Assembly: GCA_963782985.1 (NCBI GenBank)
Contig: CAWALU010000003.1
Coordinates: forward strand, 1-64,000
Source of the DNA: CAVSWT01 sp963782985
Lineage (GTDB): Bacteria > Bacteroidota > Ignavibacteria > Ignavibacteriales > Ignavibacteriaceae
Direction of reading: 5' to 3'
DNA length: 64,000 nt
Shown: positions 8,098 through 18,756 of the stretch, one piece after another
Position numbering within the stretch: the stretch's first letter is position 1
Layout: each line of letters opens with the position of its first letter
The notes under the pieces: model-generated
Told to the model about the DNA's origin: nothing
Databases searched by the model: none
The model's input: only the letters and a program-made list of their open reading frames with translations
Made by a program: the position numbers and the translations under genes

Positions 8098-11000
8098 TTA
8101 CAGACCCAAATTGCTTAGTATGCTTTGCATCAAGTTATTCCGGGCAGACTCTCCTAAAATAGTTTCAAAGGGAAAACCAAGAACTACCGAGCCGTAATTA
8201 TTTTTATAAATTGTACCTGCGCTAAATTTATTTTCTGAATATCTTAAAAAAGTTTTCCCGTCTTTAACAGGCAGAATAGCATCCGGCGCTTCTACCGCAT
8301 AAATTGAATCATTTAATTCCGTATTAAACTGAAATTCTGAATTGGAATTCAAAAAATTGGAATCACTAATTTCTAATTTGCCGGTCAAAGAAGCGTGGTC
8401 AGAATCCAAAGTAAATTTTAAAACATCTTTTGCAAATTGTATATCAAGTGAATCATTTTTTGTAAAAAGATCTGTGCCTGCATAAGCGCCTGAAATAAAA
8501 ATATTACCGCCCGCTTCGGTGTAACTTTTTATTTTATTTTGAAATTTTTTAGGGAACGTTTTAAACTGCTTCCCATTCACCGAATCAGCAAATGGCTTTT
8601 GCCAGGGTGTTTCTTTTTCTTCACCTAAAATAATATCTGCTAATTTGTATTTTGAAAGATTAATATTTCCATCCCAAACAGCTTCATCGCTGGAGGAAAC
8701 AAACGAATAGCCCGCATTCATAATTGCTTTGCCGTGAATGAAAGGAAAATCAAAAGTATTGCCGGCAATAATTTTTGTTTCGAAATTTGAATGACTCGCC
8801 CCAAATCCGGCTGCGTCATTTGAAAAATAATCTGACTGCGGATTGAAATTATATTGCGTGCCTGTAAAATTGATGTCATATTTATCAGGTACGCCCGCAT
8901 CCAGATTATTTAAAAATCCGGCAAACTTTTCTGAATTAATTTTTTGCGGTCCGCATATTCTATCAAATGCGTTAATGATTAAAATCTGGTTGCCATTATT
9001 CCCGGTCTTGCCGGCTGAAAGAATTTCCGATGGAAAACTTTCGCCGCCTTCATTAACTGCAGTTACTTTAAAGGAATAAATTTTATTTTCATCAATATTA
9101 TTAATTTCCATTGTAGTGTCATTAACTAAAACACCATTATCAAAATCCCCTTCATCAATTCTTGTATAAACAATATATTTATTTGGAACAGCCGTTGGCT
9201 CTAAAGGATCATCTTTTCCATGCCACGACAGCTTTAAATTATTTTCAGAACTAAATTCAACGGCAAAATGATCTACCGGAAGCGGCTGTACCACATATTT
9301 AAAATCATTTTGAACAGATAGAAAACGAAGCATCGCTTTATAAATTGATCTTGAAATATTAAATCGGAAACGGGGATCCAAAGCAAATTGCATATCTAAA
9401 AAGTTTTGATGGGAAAGTAATTCCAATAAAACAGAAGGAACGTTTGGGCGTGCTGATTCGCTGTAATCGGCATTCATTAAATTTCGTCTCGACCAGACTG
9501 AATCAAAATTAAATTTTAAATCATTTACTATTTGAGTTTGAACAATATCCGCTAAATCGCGATTTGCTAATCTCGACATTCCATCGGGAAAAATATTTTT
9601 TGATTTCGCGGTCATCAATACTATAAATTGAAAGCGTCCCAATTACAGTATCGTTTTTTGTTATTCGCCGGCGTCAGTATGAAAAGCAAGTGACAAATCA
9701 ATTGGAATACCTAATCCTTTTTCATCTCTATTTTTATTTGGGCCAAAAGGAGCGCCCATCAAATAGTTGCCATATTCAGCGCGGCTTTGGTAGTCATCAT
9801 TATAATCATTTTTATTATCATTCAAATTATAAACAAGCGTATCAGGCATGCCCGGCAAATTGAAGCCAGTAGCGCGCGCCTTCCACAAATTTAGGTCTTC
9901 CGCTTGTACTGCCGCCGCGCTCAATTACGCCAACCCCGCCGCCGAATCTAACTGCATCTGCAGAAACGATTTTGTTTGGTTCACTGCTTTGACCGCTAAG
10001 TTCAACGCGACCGATTTCTCTATTCATTCCTTTAAAAAATTTAAATTTGCCAAGGTAAATCCAGGTGCTTCCGCCAATTTTTTGATTTACATTAAAAAAT
10101 CAGTTTTTCCTCCCGCATAATAGACAGAATAGCGCGCATCCTCCGCATTTTGTTCAGATGACAGGTAAGAAACATAAACCGCATAAAAACCAGTTTCGGG
10201 AATTTGAGGAATCCATTCAGCATGCGCAAATGTGCTTGTATCGGAAATAAAAATTCTATGTGTGCCTTGATTAAAAGGATTTACTCCGGTGCCGTATGGC
10301 GGATTGCCGATTGCAAACGCTTCCCCAATGCCATTTTTCCAAATCGATTGTTTGCCGTCGTTAATTTCTAAATAATTTTTTTGTGATATATCAGTTTGAT
10401 TATCGTTATCCACAATTACTTCGTTGGTTTGAATGTCTCTTTCACGGGGAGTAAAAACCATTGCGCCGGCATTTTCCAGCATTGGGATTAAATAAGGAAG
10501 CGTGAAAGACATTGGCAGTAAATCCTCCACGGTTTGAAACAGCCTCGGACGCTGCCACTCCCATCTCTGCGCTTTATTGCTGTAATACCAGCCGTGGCTA
10601 TGCCATAAAATTATATTTCTATTCTGCAATCCATTTGAAATTGAATTCGGCTTGCTTAATCTACTTACAACTGGAATTCTATTTTCATTTTGATTAAAGG
10701 CTAATCTTGCATAATCATAATTGGATGAATCGCTTCTAAAATAATTGGGGATTAATTGTTCAATGGGAAAATGAATAGAATTAATTTTAATCTTATAATC
10801 ACCTAACGCAGTGCCGAGATATGATTTTACTTCCGCATAAATTTTTGCGCTGTTGTCTTCACGAAAAGCTTGGTAAGAAAATTGTTTATTTAAATTTATT
10901 TGTATTGATTTATTTATCGAATCAATAATTACCGTATCGATTTTTGATCCGTGAAGGAATTTGAAATGAAAATTGTCGTATCGGCAAAATCATTTTTAAA

Positions 11001-11115
11001 TTGAGTCTAATCTTATTTTGAAGAGAAACGTTTTGTCTTATAATTTCATTTGATGAGCAGTCCTGAAATAAAAATTATAAAAGCCGCGAAAAGTAATAAA
11101 TTTAAATTTTGACAT
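8098..11115 (-). pseudogene. Golvesin-domain N-acetylmuramoyl-L-alanine amidase (multiple frameshifts)
   Basis: Joined across frames this is one ~1000-residue exported protein. The N-terminus (LLLFAAFIIFISGLLI) is a signal anchor starting at 11115. At 10.63-10.43 kb an Amidase_3-like first half carries NIILWHSHGWYYS and FTPRERD. At 10.25-9.93 kb there is a golvesin C-terminal-like domain (AEWIPQIPETGFYAVYVSYL, ARYSVYYAGGKTDFL, NQKIGGSTWIYLGKF). The amidase resumes with DLSLAFHTDAGE and SVLLELLSHQNFLDM, giving the second zinc His and catalytic Glu region. A fibronectin III-like domain (about 9.32-9.01 kb) and a C-terminal domain end at 8098. Breaks lie near 11040, 10095, 9850 and two near 9650. 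The longest clean piece is 9642-8098. The family cleaves peptide stems from murein outside the cytoplasm. Confidence 0.75.
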
Positions 11116-11227
11116 AAAATTTTCTACCATAAGTATTAATACTTATTGAATTACCTTAATTATTATTCTAATTTATGCTTTAAACTTAAACATTTCTTTA
11201 TATTTAAATAAAATTATTAAGGATAAA

Positions 11228-12702
11228 ATGAAGATCATGAAAATTTTAATATTTGCTTTTCTTCTTAACCAAATACTTTATTCCACAAAACTCATTCAAT
11301 TTTGAAAAATATTTTTATGATCAGACAATGCGGATAGATTATTTTCACATTGGAGATGCATGCTTCAGAAATATTTACAATTGATAAAATTTACAATTAC
11401 GGGGTGTGGGCGGGAAGTTTGAAAAATTTAATTGATAATTTTAATAACGGCAAGTATTACATAAAAATTTACGACGCTGAAACAAATACCCTCATCTTCT
11501 CAAAAGGATTTGATTGTTATTTCGGAGAATATCAAACCAGTGCTGATGCCCAAAATGGAATTAAAAAAACTTACAGTGAATCTGCAATAATCCCTTCACC
11601 CAAAAACAAAATTAAATTTGCAATTGAAAAAAGAGATGACAAAAATTTACTTAATCAAATTTATTCTACTGAAATTGATCCGAACAATGTAATGATTATC
11701 CGTGACAGTGTAGATGATAATTCTGTTTTTGTTTTTGAAGATAAGAATAATGAAGATCCGCATAAGCACGTAGATATTGCAATTATCGGCGAAGGATATG
11801 AATCATACCAAAAAGATAAATTTGCTTCGGATCTAACCAGGTTTACTGAATCATTTTTTAAGCTGGAACCTTATAAATCAAACAAATCTAAATTTAATTT
11901 TTACGGAGTGTTTAAAGCCTCTCAGCAAAGCGGCGCCGATGAGCCGCGGGCTAATATTTTTAAGAATACAGTTTTAAGCTCTACTTTTAATTCACTCGGC
12001 TCTGAAAGATATTTGTTAACTGAAGACAACCGCACTTTAAGAAATTTAGCTGCCGTTGTTCCCTATGATGCAATAGTAGTAATGGTTAATCACAGCCGTT
12101 ACGGGGGCGGCGGAATTTACAATACTCTCTGCACCTTCACTACGGATAATCAATGGAGTGAATATTTATTTTTGCATGAATTCGGACATTCATTTGCGGG
12201 GCTTGCTGATGAATATTACACTTCCGATGTTTCTTATAATGATTTTTACGAACGAACTTTGGAACCGGTAGAACCTAATATTACAGCTCTGCTTGACACA
12301 TCAAATATTAAATGGAGCTCTGTTAAAACTCCGGGAATACAAATTCCTACTCCATGGCAAAAAGCTGAGTTTGACAGTATGGATTTAAGATGGCAAAAAG
12401 AAAGACGAGCGTTAAATGATAGAATTGCCGAGCTAAAAAAATTTAATGCCGCAGAATCAGAAATCAAGACGGCGGAAAATGAATATGCCAGAAAAGATAA
12501 GGCACATTCCGATTTAGTTGATCAGTATTTAAAATCAAGTAAATTTTATGGGGAAGTTGGCGCATTTGAAGGCGCCGGATATGAATCAAAAGGATTATAT
12601 AGACCAATGATAGACTGCATTATGTTTTCCAAAGGAAAAAAACCTTATTGCGTGGTGTGCAACAAAGCAATTCAGCAAATAATAAACTATTATGCTGAAT
12701 AA
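11228..12702 (+). pseudogene. M64-family peptidase (IgA peptidase M64 type), frameshifted at the 5' end
   Basis: The catalytic part is intact from 11350: DPHKHVDIAIIGEGYESYQK, FYGVFKASQQSGADEPR and YDAIVVMVNHSRYGGGG. The zinc site is HEFGHSFAGLADEYY (HExxHxxGxxDE), and the end reads FEGAGYESKGLYRPMIDCIM. This matches Pfam Peptidase_M64 with its N-terminal M64_N domain. The natural start is the ATG at 11228 after AAGGATAAA; it gives a signal-like MKILIFAFLLNQILY, then needs frame changes near 11285 (to SFNFEKYFYDQTMRIDYFHI) and near 11355 (to SEIFTIDKIYNYGVWAG). A charged coiled-coil insert (about 12.36-12.52 kb) is noticeable. It is probably a secreted or periplasmic zinc protease; substrate unknown. 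Confidence 0.8.
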
Positions 12703-12743
12703 ATTGAAACAAAATGCATAGTTTCTTAGTCTAAATGAAGAAA

Positions 12744-12768
12744 AGGTTATTTTGCAGCAAAATGACCT
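12744..12768. repeat. Inverted repeat downstream of the M64 peptidase
   Basis: AGGTTATTTTGC and GCAAAATGACCT pair with one G-T. No T-run follows on the plus strand, so it is a dyad rather than a clear terminator. Confidence 0.35.
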
Positions 12769-12905
12769 AAAAACAAAGCATATCAGAAAAAATAGAAGTA
12801 ATTGCATTTTCCTCTTACATCGTAATAAAAGATTGCTTATATTTGCAGGTTTATTTTTCTATTGGATACAATCAAAAATTATAACCATTAAAATTTATTT
12901 TCCTG

Positions 12906-12935
12906 CCTATAAAATTTGAGTATAGGGGTTTTTTT
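12906..12935 (+). terminator. Weak hairpin with T-run upstream of rpoD
   Basis: A 6-bp stem CCTATA/TATAGG (12906-12911 and 12921-12926) is followed by GGTTTTTTTG. It lies about 45 bp before the rpoD start and could terminate read-through from the peptidase gene or act in the rpoD leader. Confidence 0.3.
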
Positions 12936-12977
12936 GTCTGAAAATTATAATAATCATAAATATTAAGAGAGGTTAAC

Positions 12978-13835
12978 TTGAAGATAACAAAGCAATTCAC
13001 AAACCGTGAAAGTAAGTCTTTAGATCAGTATTTACAGGAAATAGGAAAAGTTGACTTATTAACGCCCGATCAAGAAGTTGAATTAGCTATCAGAATTAAA
13101 AAAGGCGACAAAATGGCTTTAGAATCTTTAACTAAAGCTAATTTAAGATTCGTCGTTAGCGTGGCAAAGCAGTTTCAAAACCAAGGATTGTCTCTCGGCG
13201 ATCTTATAAATGAAGGCAACTTAGGATTAATTAAAGCTGCACAAAAATTTGATGAAACCAGAGGATTTAAATTTATTTCTTATGCAGTTTGGTGGATTCG
13301 TCAATCAATTATGCAGGCTATTGCCGAGCAATCAAGAATGGTAAGGCTTCCATTAAACAGAGTTGGTTCTCTCGGAAAAATCGGGAAAGCATACAGAGAC
13401 CTTGAACAAGAATTTGAAAGAAAACCCACCACCTCTGAGCTTGCTGATGTGCTTGATATGAAAGCTGAGGAAGTTGCTTATGCTTTGCAGATTTCCGGAA
13501 GACACGTTTCTATGGACGCTCCTTTTTCCGGTGATGATGACAAAAATAGCTTGATGGACGTTCTACCTAATGATGGTCAGCCTTTGCCCGATTCAACTCT
13601 GATGAATGAATCACTTAAAAATGAAGTGGCAAATGTGCTTTCTACTTTAAGCGAAAGAGAAGCTGAAGTAATTAGACTTTATTTTGGAATTAACAGCGAG
13701 CATTCTGCAACTCTTGAAGAAATTGGAGACCGCTTTAATCTTACAAGAGAAAGAGTTAGACAAATTAAAGAAAAAGCTTTAAGAAGCTTAAGACATTCAC
13801 AAAGAAGCACAAGATTAAAAGCTTACTTAGGATAA
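12978..13835 (+). CDS. rpoD: Primary RNA polymerase sigma factor RpoD/SigA
   Basis: A 285-residue sigma-70 factor of the short Bacteroidota type, without region 1.1. Region 1.2 is SLDQYLQEIGKVDLLTPDQE; region 2 includes LRFVVSVAKQFQNQGLSLGD and the promoter-melting segment FKFISYAVWWIRQSIMQAIA. Region 3 lies around RVGSLGKIGKAYRDLEQEF, and region 4.2 is ATLEEIGDRFNLTRERVRQI. It binds core RNA polymerase and recognises housekeeping promoters. The start is a TTG at 12978 preceded by AGAGAGG; no ATG fits the conserved N-terminus better. It is monocistronic, with an intrinsic terminator at 13861. The reading frame is clean although neighbouring genes are broken. Confidence 0.93.
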   Translation: MKITKQFTNRESKSLDQYLQEIGKVDLLTPDQEVELAIRIKKGDKMALESLTKANLRFVVSVAKQFQNQGLSLGDLINEGNLGLIKAAQKFDETRGFKFISYAVWWIRQSIMQAIAEQSRMVRLPLNRVGSLGKIGKAYRDLEQEFERKPTTSELADVLDMKAEEVAYALQISGRHVSMDAPFSGDDDKNSLMDVLPNDGQPLPDSTLMNESLKNEVANVLSTLSEREAEVIRLYFGINSEHSATLEEIGDRFNLTRERVRQIKEKALRSLRHSQRSTRLKAYLG

Positions 13836-13860
13836 AAATTATTAGAAATAATTAATAAAA

Positions 13861-13897
13861 AAATTCCCGCTGACAATGCGGCGGGAATTTTTGTTTT
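13861..13897 (+). terminator. rpoD terminator
   Basis: A perfect 10-bp stem AAATTCCCGC/GCGGGAATTT (13861-13870, 13881-13890) followed by TTGTTTT, 25 bp after the rpoD stop. Confidence 0.85.
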
Positions 13898-14357
13898 AAA
13901 TAGTTAAGATTAGTTATTTTATATGAAAAAAATATTTTTATTCTTTTAATGTCTTGACTATTTGAAAAATATTAGGCAAGTTTCTATTGCCTTTATGAGA
14001 TAGGGAAAAATAGGGACACGCAAAAAGGGTTTTCTTATCAAAACTTCACTGCCGAGAAAAGATGAATAAGACATCTTAGAGTACTCAAAAAATTAATTAT
14101 AGGATTTGGATCCACTTTTATAGGGTTACAGTGTGAAACAAATTATTCCTTTTTCTCTACTGTCTAAGCTGGCACTAGTTTTGCCCGCCCATTTTTTTAT
14201 TAAATGCTCTAACCTTCTCCTCAATTATTCTGTTAACTCTTTCTTACACTTATACCACCGGTTTTATATAATGGTATACGGCCTATCAATTTAAAATACC
14301 GTGTTAATACGAAGAGTTAAACTGAACGTAAAAATATTTTTAAGAGGAGGTCTTAAA
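13898..14357. promoter_or_regulatory. Non-coding leader region with a TATACCA/TGGTATA dyad
   Basis: There is no open frame of coding character. A perfect 7-bp inverted repeat TATACCA (14251-14257) / TGGTATA (14272-14278) lies about 80 bp before the ATG at 14358 and could be an operator. A strong GAGGAGG ribosome site is at 14344-14350. Confidence 0.35.
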
Positions 14358-15531
14358 ATGAAATCAAAGTTCGTATTTTCAAAATTTAAAATTTTACTAA
14401 AGATTGCTTTAACATTCCTGCCTATTTTTCTTATAAGCATTTTTATTTATCAGGGATGCCAGGAATCATTTATAGAAACCTGACAATGCCACAATTCAGA
14501 AAAATGATGATGACTTTGATATTAAAAAAGTTAATTTGGAAGAGTTAAATATTGATCGTAAATATATAGCAAAAACCCTTGCTAATTTGCTGGGAAATGA
14601 AAGCTATAGGAAAGTTCTTGAGCAAGAAAAAAATGCTTCCGGTAACAGAGAAGAAATACTTGATGCTTCTGTTTTCTTAAATAAATCATTTACTATTAAA
14701 GACAAGCGTACTAAGTTCATTTCAGAAATGTCACAGATTTCGGCAATGCATAAAGCATCAGCAGATGTCGAAAAATCTGTATCAAGAATAAAAAAGCTTC
14801 ACAAAGGTTATGTAGATATTTACTTCCCAATTGATGAACACCGAGCAAATTGGAAAAGCAGCAGCAATGAATTGTATGTAGTAGTATATGATAGAAAGGA
14901 CATAGATAATGACAAGGGATTTTTAACAGCTTTTGATTTAAATGGAAACGAATTTTTGCTTGATGTTTCAAAAAAACCTATGGTACCAACTTTGGCTGTT
15001 GCATTAAGTGAAACACACGGGAAATATCCGTTGGAAGAAAGTACTCAAGGATTTTTTAATAACTTGCAGAAAAGCGGCGCAATAACTTCTTTAAGTAGTG
15101 AAACACAAACTTACGAATGCTATTTAAAAATAGGGGATTGGTTTTGTAGAGATGCAGTTGGGGATGGTTTTTGGGATGATCCAGAATACTATACTTCTGT
15201 AAGACATCCTAACCCCACTAGCCCATATCAAAGAACTAATTTTTACGAAGTCGTAGATGGTGGACATGGATATTATGGGTTAAATAGAAAGGTTTTTACG
15301 TACCCATATGCAGGTCCATATCTAAACCCAGATAATGTTACTCATATTGAAGTATGGGAAGATGATGGTGGCTGGGCTGGCGGTGATGATCCAATCGAAG
15401 TTAATTGGAGACTTGATGATTATTTAGGTTATGGGTGGAATGATATTCAATTCTTTAATGGATATCATCAATGGTGGGGTGATGCCCAAGATCAATGGAT
15501 TACCATCGGATGGTTCTATCCTGCTAATTAA
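14358..15531 (+). pseudogene. Surface lipoprotein of unknown family (one frameshift)
   Basis: The ATG at 14358 follows GAGGAGG and opens a lipoprotein signal (LTFLPIFLISIFIYQGC; lipobox cysteine 34). The first frame stops at 14481; removing one C in GAAACCTGACAAT restores ETDNATIQKNDDDFDIKK and the long frame to 15531. The whole protein is about 390 residues. The mature part has a helical N-terminal region (NLEELNIDRKYIAKTLANLL) and a middle domain with GYVDIYFPIDEHRANWKSS. The C-terminal domain is rich in Trp, Gly and Asp (IEVWEDDGGWAGGDDPIEVN), which looks like a calcium-dependent or C2-like beta fold. I do not recognise the family. It heads the plus-strand surface cluster that follows and is separated from it by a hairpin at 15542. 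Confidence 0.65.
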
Positions 15532-15541
15532 TATAGTCCTA

Positions 15542-15571
15542 ATAAGGGAGATTTATTCTCCCTTATCTTTA
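15542..15571 (+). terminator. Hairpin between the lipoprotein and receptor genes
   Basis: A perfect 10-bp stem ATAAGGGAGA/TCTCCCTTAT (15542-15551, 15557-15566) with loop TTTAT, followed by CTTTAA. The T-run is short, so it may be a partial terminator that lets some transcripts continue into the receptor gene 18 bp further on. Confidence 0.55.
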
Positions 15572-15588
15572 ACCCAAATTGATTATTT

Positions 15589-17914
15589 ATGCATACAAAA
15601 TCTCTTTCATTAATCCTGATTAAATTTTTTCTTTTTTTTATTTTCTTTTTTATGAAAATTGATTTAACTGCGCAGACTAAAACTGGGCTTTTAAAAGGAT
15701 ATATCATTGAAGGGAAAGAGAATAATGGAATTTATCTTGCTAATATTATCATTTTAAATTCAAGTTTGGGAACAACATCTAATCAAAAAGGATATTTTGA
15801 AATTAGTCTTCCTCCTGGGAAATATTTGGTTGAGGCAAGAGTGTTAGGGTACAAGCCGCTGTTTAAAAGAAATCAGAATAGAAACCGAAAAAGCAACTGG
15901 AGTCATTTTTGAATTACAGCCAAAGGTAATAAGTTTAGATTCAATAGAAGTATTTGGGAAGAAAGAAAATCATATAAATGGAGGCAGAAACTATGAACTG
16001 TTTCCGGGAGAGCTTAAAAACATTCCACAATTCGGCGAGGCAGATCCTATAAGAGTTTTATTTACATTGCCGGGAGTTTCTGCTGTTAGTGATTTTAGCA
16101 ATCAGCTATATGTTAGAGGCGGTAATTTCGATGAAACAGTTATTAGGTTAGACGGAGTTCCTATATATAATCCTTATCACTTGGGTGGATTATTCAGCAG
16201 TATAAATAATGATATAGTTGGCAAAGAGAAAATTTACTTATCTAATTATCCGTTGAACAACGGTGGATATCTATCCGGGGAAGTTCTACTTAATTCTAAA
16301 AATGTTTCTTCGGATGTTATCAATACTTCCGCTTCACTCGGCATTGCATCATCCAAAGGATATATGCAGGGACCAATCGGAAATGGATCATTTATTTTAG
16401 CAGCCCGCAGAACCTATCTTGATCTTTTAGGAAAGATAGTTGGGGAATCTTTCCCGTATTATTTTTATGATATGTACGCTAAATATTCAATTCCATTAGA
16501 TGATAAGAATCTTTTTCAGATATCTACAATGTATTCAAAAGATGTCTATCAATTATTTGTAGATGGAGAGCAAATTTTTGATCAAGTTCAAGAGCACCCA
16601 AATTGGGGGAATTTTATTTTAAATTCAAAATTCACGCATTTATTTAATAAGGAAAGTTCCCTAAACGCACAATTATATCTTAGCAATTCGCACATGAACG
16701 GAGAATTATCCGTTGATTTAGTCCCGGATTCAAAAACACATATCAAAAATAAAATACAGGATATAACAGCGAATATTAATTATAGCTTTTTAATAGATAA
16801 GCATTATATCGAACTTGGTTTTGAATCTAAAAATTTAACGCTTTATTATGATTGGAATATAGGATATAACCTTGATTTGAGGGATTTAGTAAATCCACCG
16901 GAAGATGTCTTTTTTGATTTTGCTCCAAACCCATTTATATATTCAGCAAAAACTTTTTTATTAAGCCCGTATATACTAGGAAATTTGTCATTACTCAAAT
17001 CATTAGAATCCAGCTTCAGCTTGCGAGAGACATATAATTCCATTAGTAAATCAATGAATTTATCTCCAGCTTTAAATCTTCAATATGAATACTCAAAAAA
17101 CATATCGTTGGAATTTAACTGCGGAATATATTATCAATATTTATACACAATAAAAGAAAGAAGAAACGAAAGTTTTTATACGCCATTTTCAGCAATACTT
17201 TTGGCTGCAAATAAAGAAAACGTATTGAGTTCGAAAAATTATACTTTTGGAATTAATATAAATAATCTTCCACTTAAAACTTCATTAGAAATTGACTTAT
17301 ACTATAAGGGTAGAAAGAACTTGCCTTCATCATATAATGATGAAACTAGATATAGATTTGAAAATGGTTATGCTGCTGGAATTGATTTAATGATAACTAA
17401 AAAAGAAGGAACAATAAATGGTTGGGCAGCTTATTCACTTTCACGTTCAATAAAAAAGGGAAATGAGTATGACTATTTTTCATCTCACGACAGAACTCAT
17501 AATATCAAAATACTATTTAATTTTAACCTCTCCGAGAAGTGGAAGTTAAGCGCATTTTGGACGTACGCATCAGGACTCCCATATACAAGAGTAATAGGCA
17601 AGTTTTTAGGCGGAAGAGATTTTAAGGATGATTATGACTTTGATTTTGATGGACAGCAAATTGGAGCTTATTGGCGCACGATTGAGACTTCTAAAAATGC
17701 TCAGCGAATGAAAGCAAATCATAGATTAGATACCGGGTTAATAGGTTCATTTATTTGGGGAAGTTTGCTGGTTAAACCTTATCTGCAAGTACTAAATATT
17801 TATAATAGTCCTAATGCTTATTACTATACCTATGATTTAGAAAAAAGTGATGAACACATAAATTACTGGGGGTCGTTTATAATTCCAACTATAGGGGTGA
17901 CTATTGATTTTTAA
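15589..17914 (+). pseudogene. TonB-dependent receptor with CarboxypepD_reg-like domain (one frameshift)
   Basis: A signal sequence (LIKFFLFFIFFFMKIDLTAQ) is followed by a carboxypeptidase-regulatory-like domain (KGYIIEGKENNGIYLANIII, GYFEISLPPGKYLVEARVLG). Near 15868 an A-run shifts the frame; the next frame continues KEIRIETEKATGVIFELQPK into the plug (DPIRVLFTLPGVSAVSDFSN, LYVRGGNFDETVIRLDGVPI) and a 22-strand-type barrel to 17914. With about 770 residues it is short for this class but complete. It would import an unknown ligand across the outer membrane using TonB energy. The DUF4249 lipoprotein that follows overlaps its last 11 bases, a pairing common in Bacteroidota, so the two are surely co-translated. 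Confidence 0.85.
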
Positions 17915-18668
17915 CAAGATTAAATATGTTGTATTTGCTTTTTTAATTCTCTCAACTGGATGTAAAAAATTAACAACAGAGCCAACTGAATTTGATAACT
18001 ACAGCGTGTTGGCATATATAACAAGTGATTTTGCTAAACAAAAAGTTTACGTTTACAGAACAGTTCCTTTGAATAGTAAGGATTCTTCAGATTATATTTA
18101 TGACAAAGCTGAAGTTTCTGTAACTGGAAATTCAACTTCAGAAAAGTTTACATATTATGATGATAACTTTTATGATAAATATTATATTGATTCAACATCA
18201 AATTTTAAACCAGGTGAGAAATATTATTTAAATATAAAAACCGAAACAGAAACAATAACGGGGGAGACTACCTTACCTGGAGATTTTGAAATTAATTCAC
18301 ATAAAAATTACCAGGAAATTACGGCTGATAAAACAATAAAATTAGATATGAAATGGACAAAAAGTAATGATTCGTATGCTTATATTCTTAATTTAAGATT
18401 TCCTATAACTTCGCCATCGCCAGAAGCAAGTTATTATTTTATTAATTATTCATACATAACTTATGATACAACTTTCTACTATAATAATAGTGCATTTTTA
18501 ACACTGTTAGATACTTCTCAAAGTATAATTGTAAGTGTAACTGCCGTAGATAAAAACTTTTATCAACATCACTTTGAACAATATAATTCAACCGGAATAA
18601 ATAAAGGTTACGGCTATTTTGGGTCAGGAACTGTAAAAACAGTTAAATTAAAAATTAAAACTATGTAA
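17904..18668 (+). CDS. DUF4249-family lipoprotein, partner of the TonB receptor
   Basis: A 254-residue lipoprotein starting at a TTG (17904) inside the receptor gene. The signal is YVVFAFLILSTGC with lipobox Cys20, followed by KKLTTEPTEFDNYSVLAYIT. Strands such as AEVSVTGNSTSEKFTYYDDN and FKPGEKYYLNIKTETETITG and the motif TLPGDFEI are characteristic of DUF4249, an immunoglobulin-like family found next to TonB-dependent receptors. By analogy with SusD-like partners it may sit on the receptor and help to capture the ligand, though the function is not established. Start choice rests on the signal peptide; no ATG is available upstream in frame. Confidence 0.8.
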   Translation: MIFNKIKYVVFAFLILSTGCKKLTTEPTEFDNYSVLAYITSDFAKQKVYVYRTVPLNSKDSSDYIYDKAEVSVTGNSTSEKFTYYDDNFYDKYYIDSTSNFKPGEKYYLNIKTETETITGETTLPGDFEINSHKNYQEITADKTIKLDMKWTKSNDSYAYILNLRFPITSPSPEASYYFINYSYITYDTTFYYNNSAFLTLLDTSQSIIVSVTAVDKNFYQHHFEQYNSTGINKGYGYFGSGTVKTVKLKIKTM

Positions 18669-18756
18669 TTTTTTGAATAGAAAGAGCGGGAATTAATGAA
18701 TCATAGTCTCATAGGGGTTATTGTTTATTTCTGCAAAAATTAAATTAAAAAAAAAC

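Noticed and set aside
8843..9079. Plus-strand open frame opposite the amidase gene
   Set aside because: It is a shadow of a well-supported gene on the other strand, without recognisable domain.
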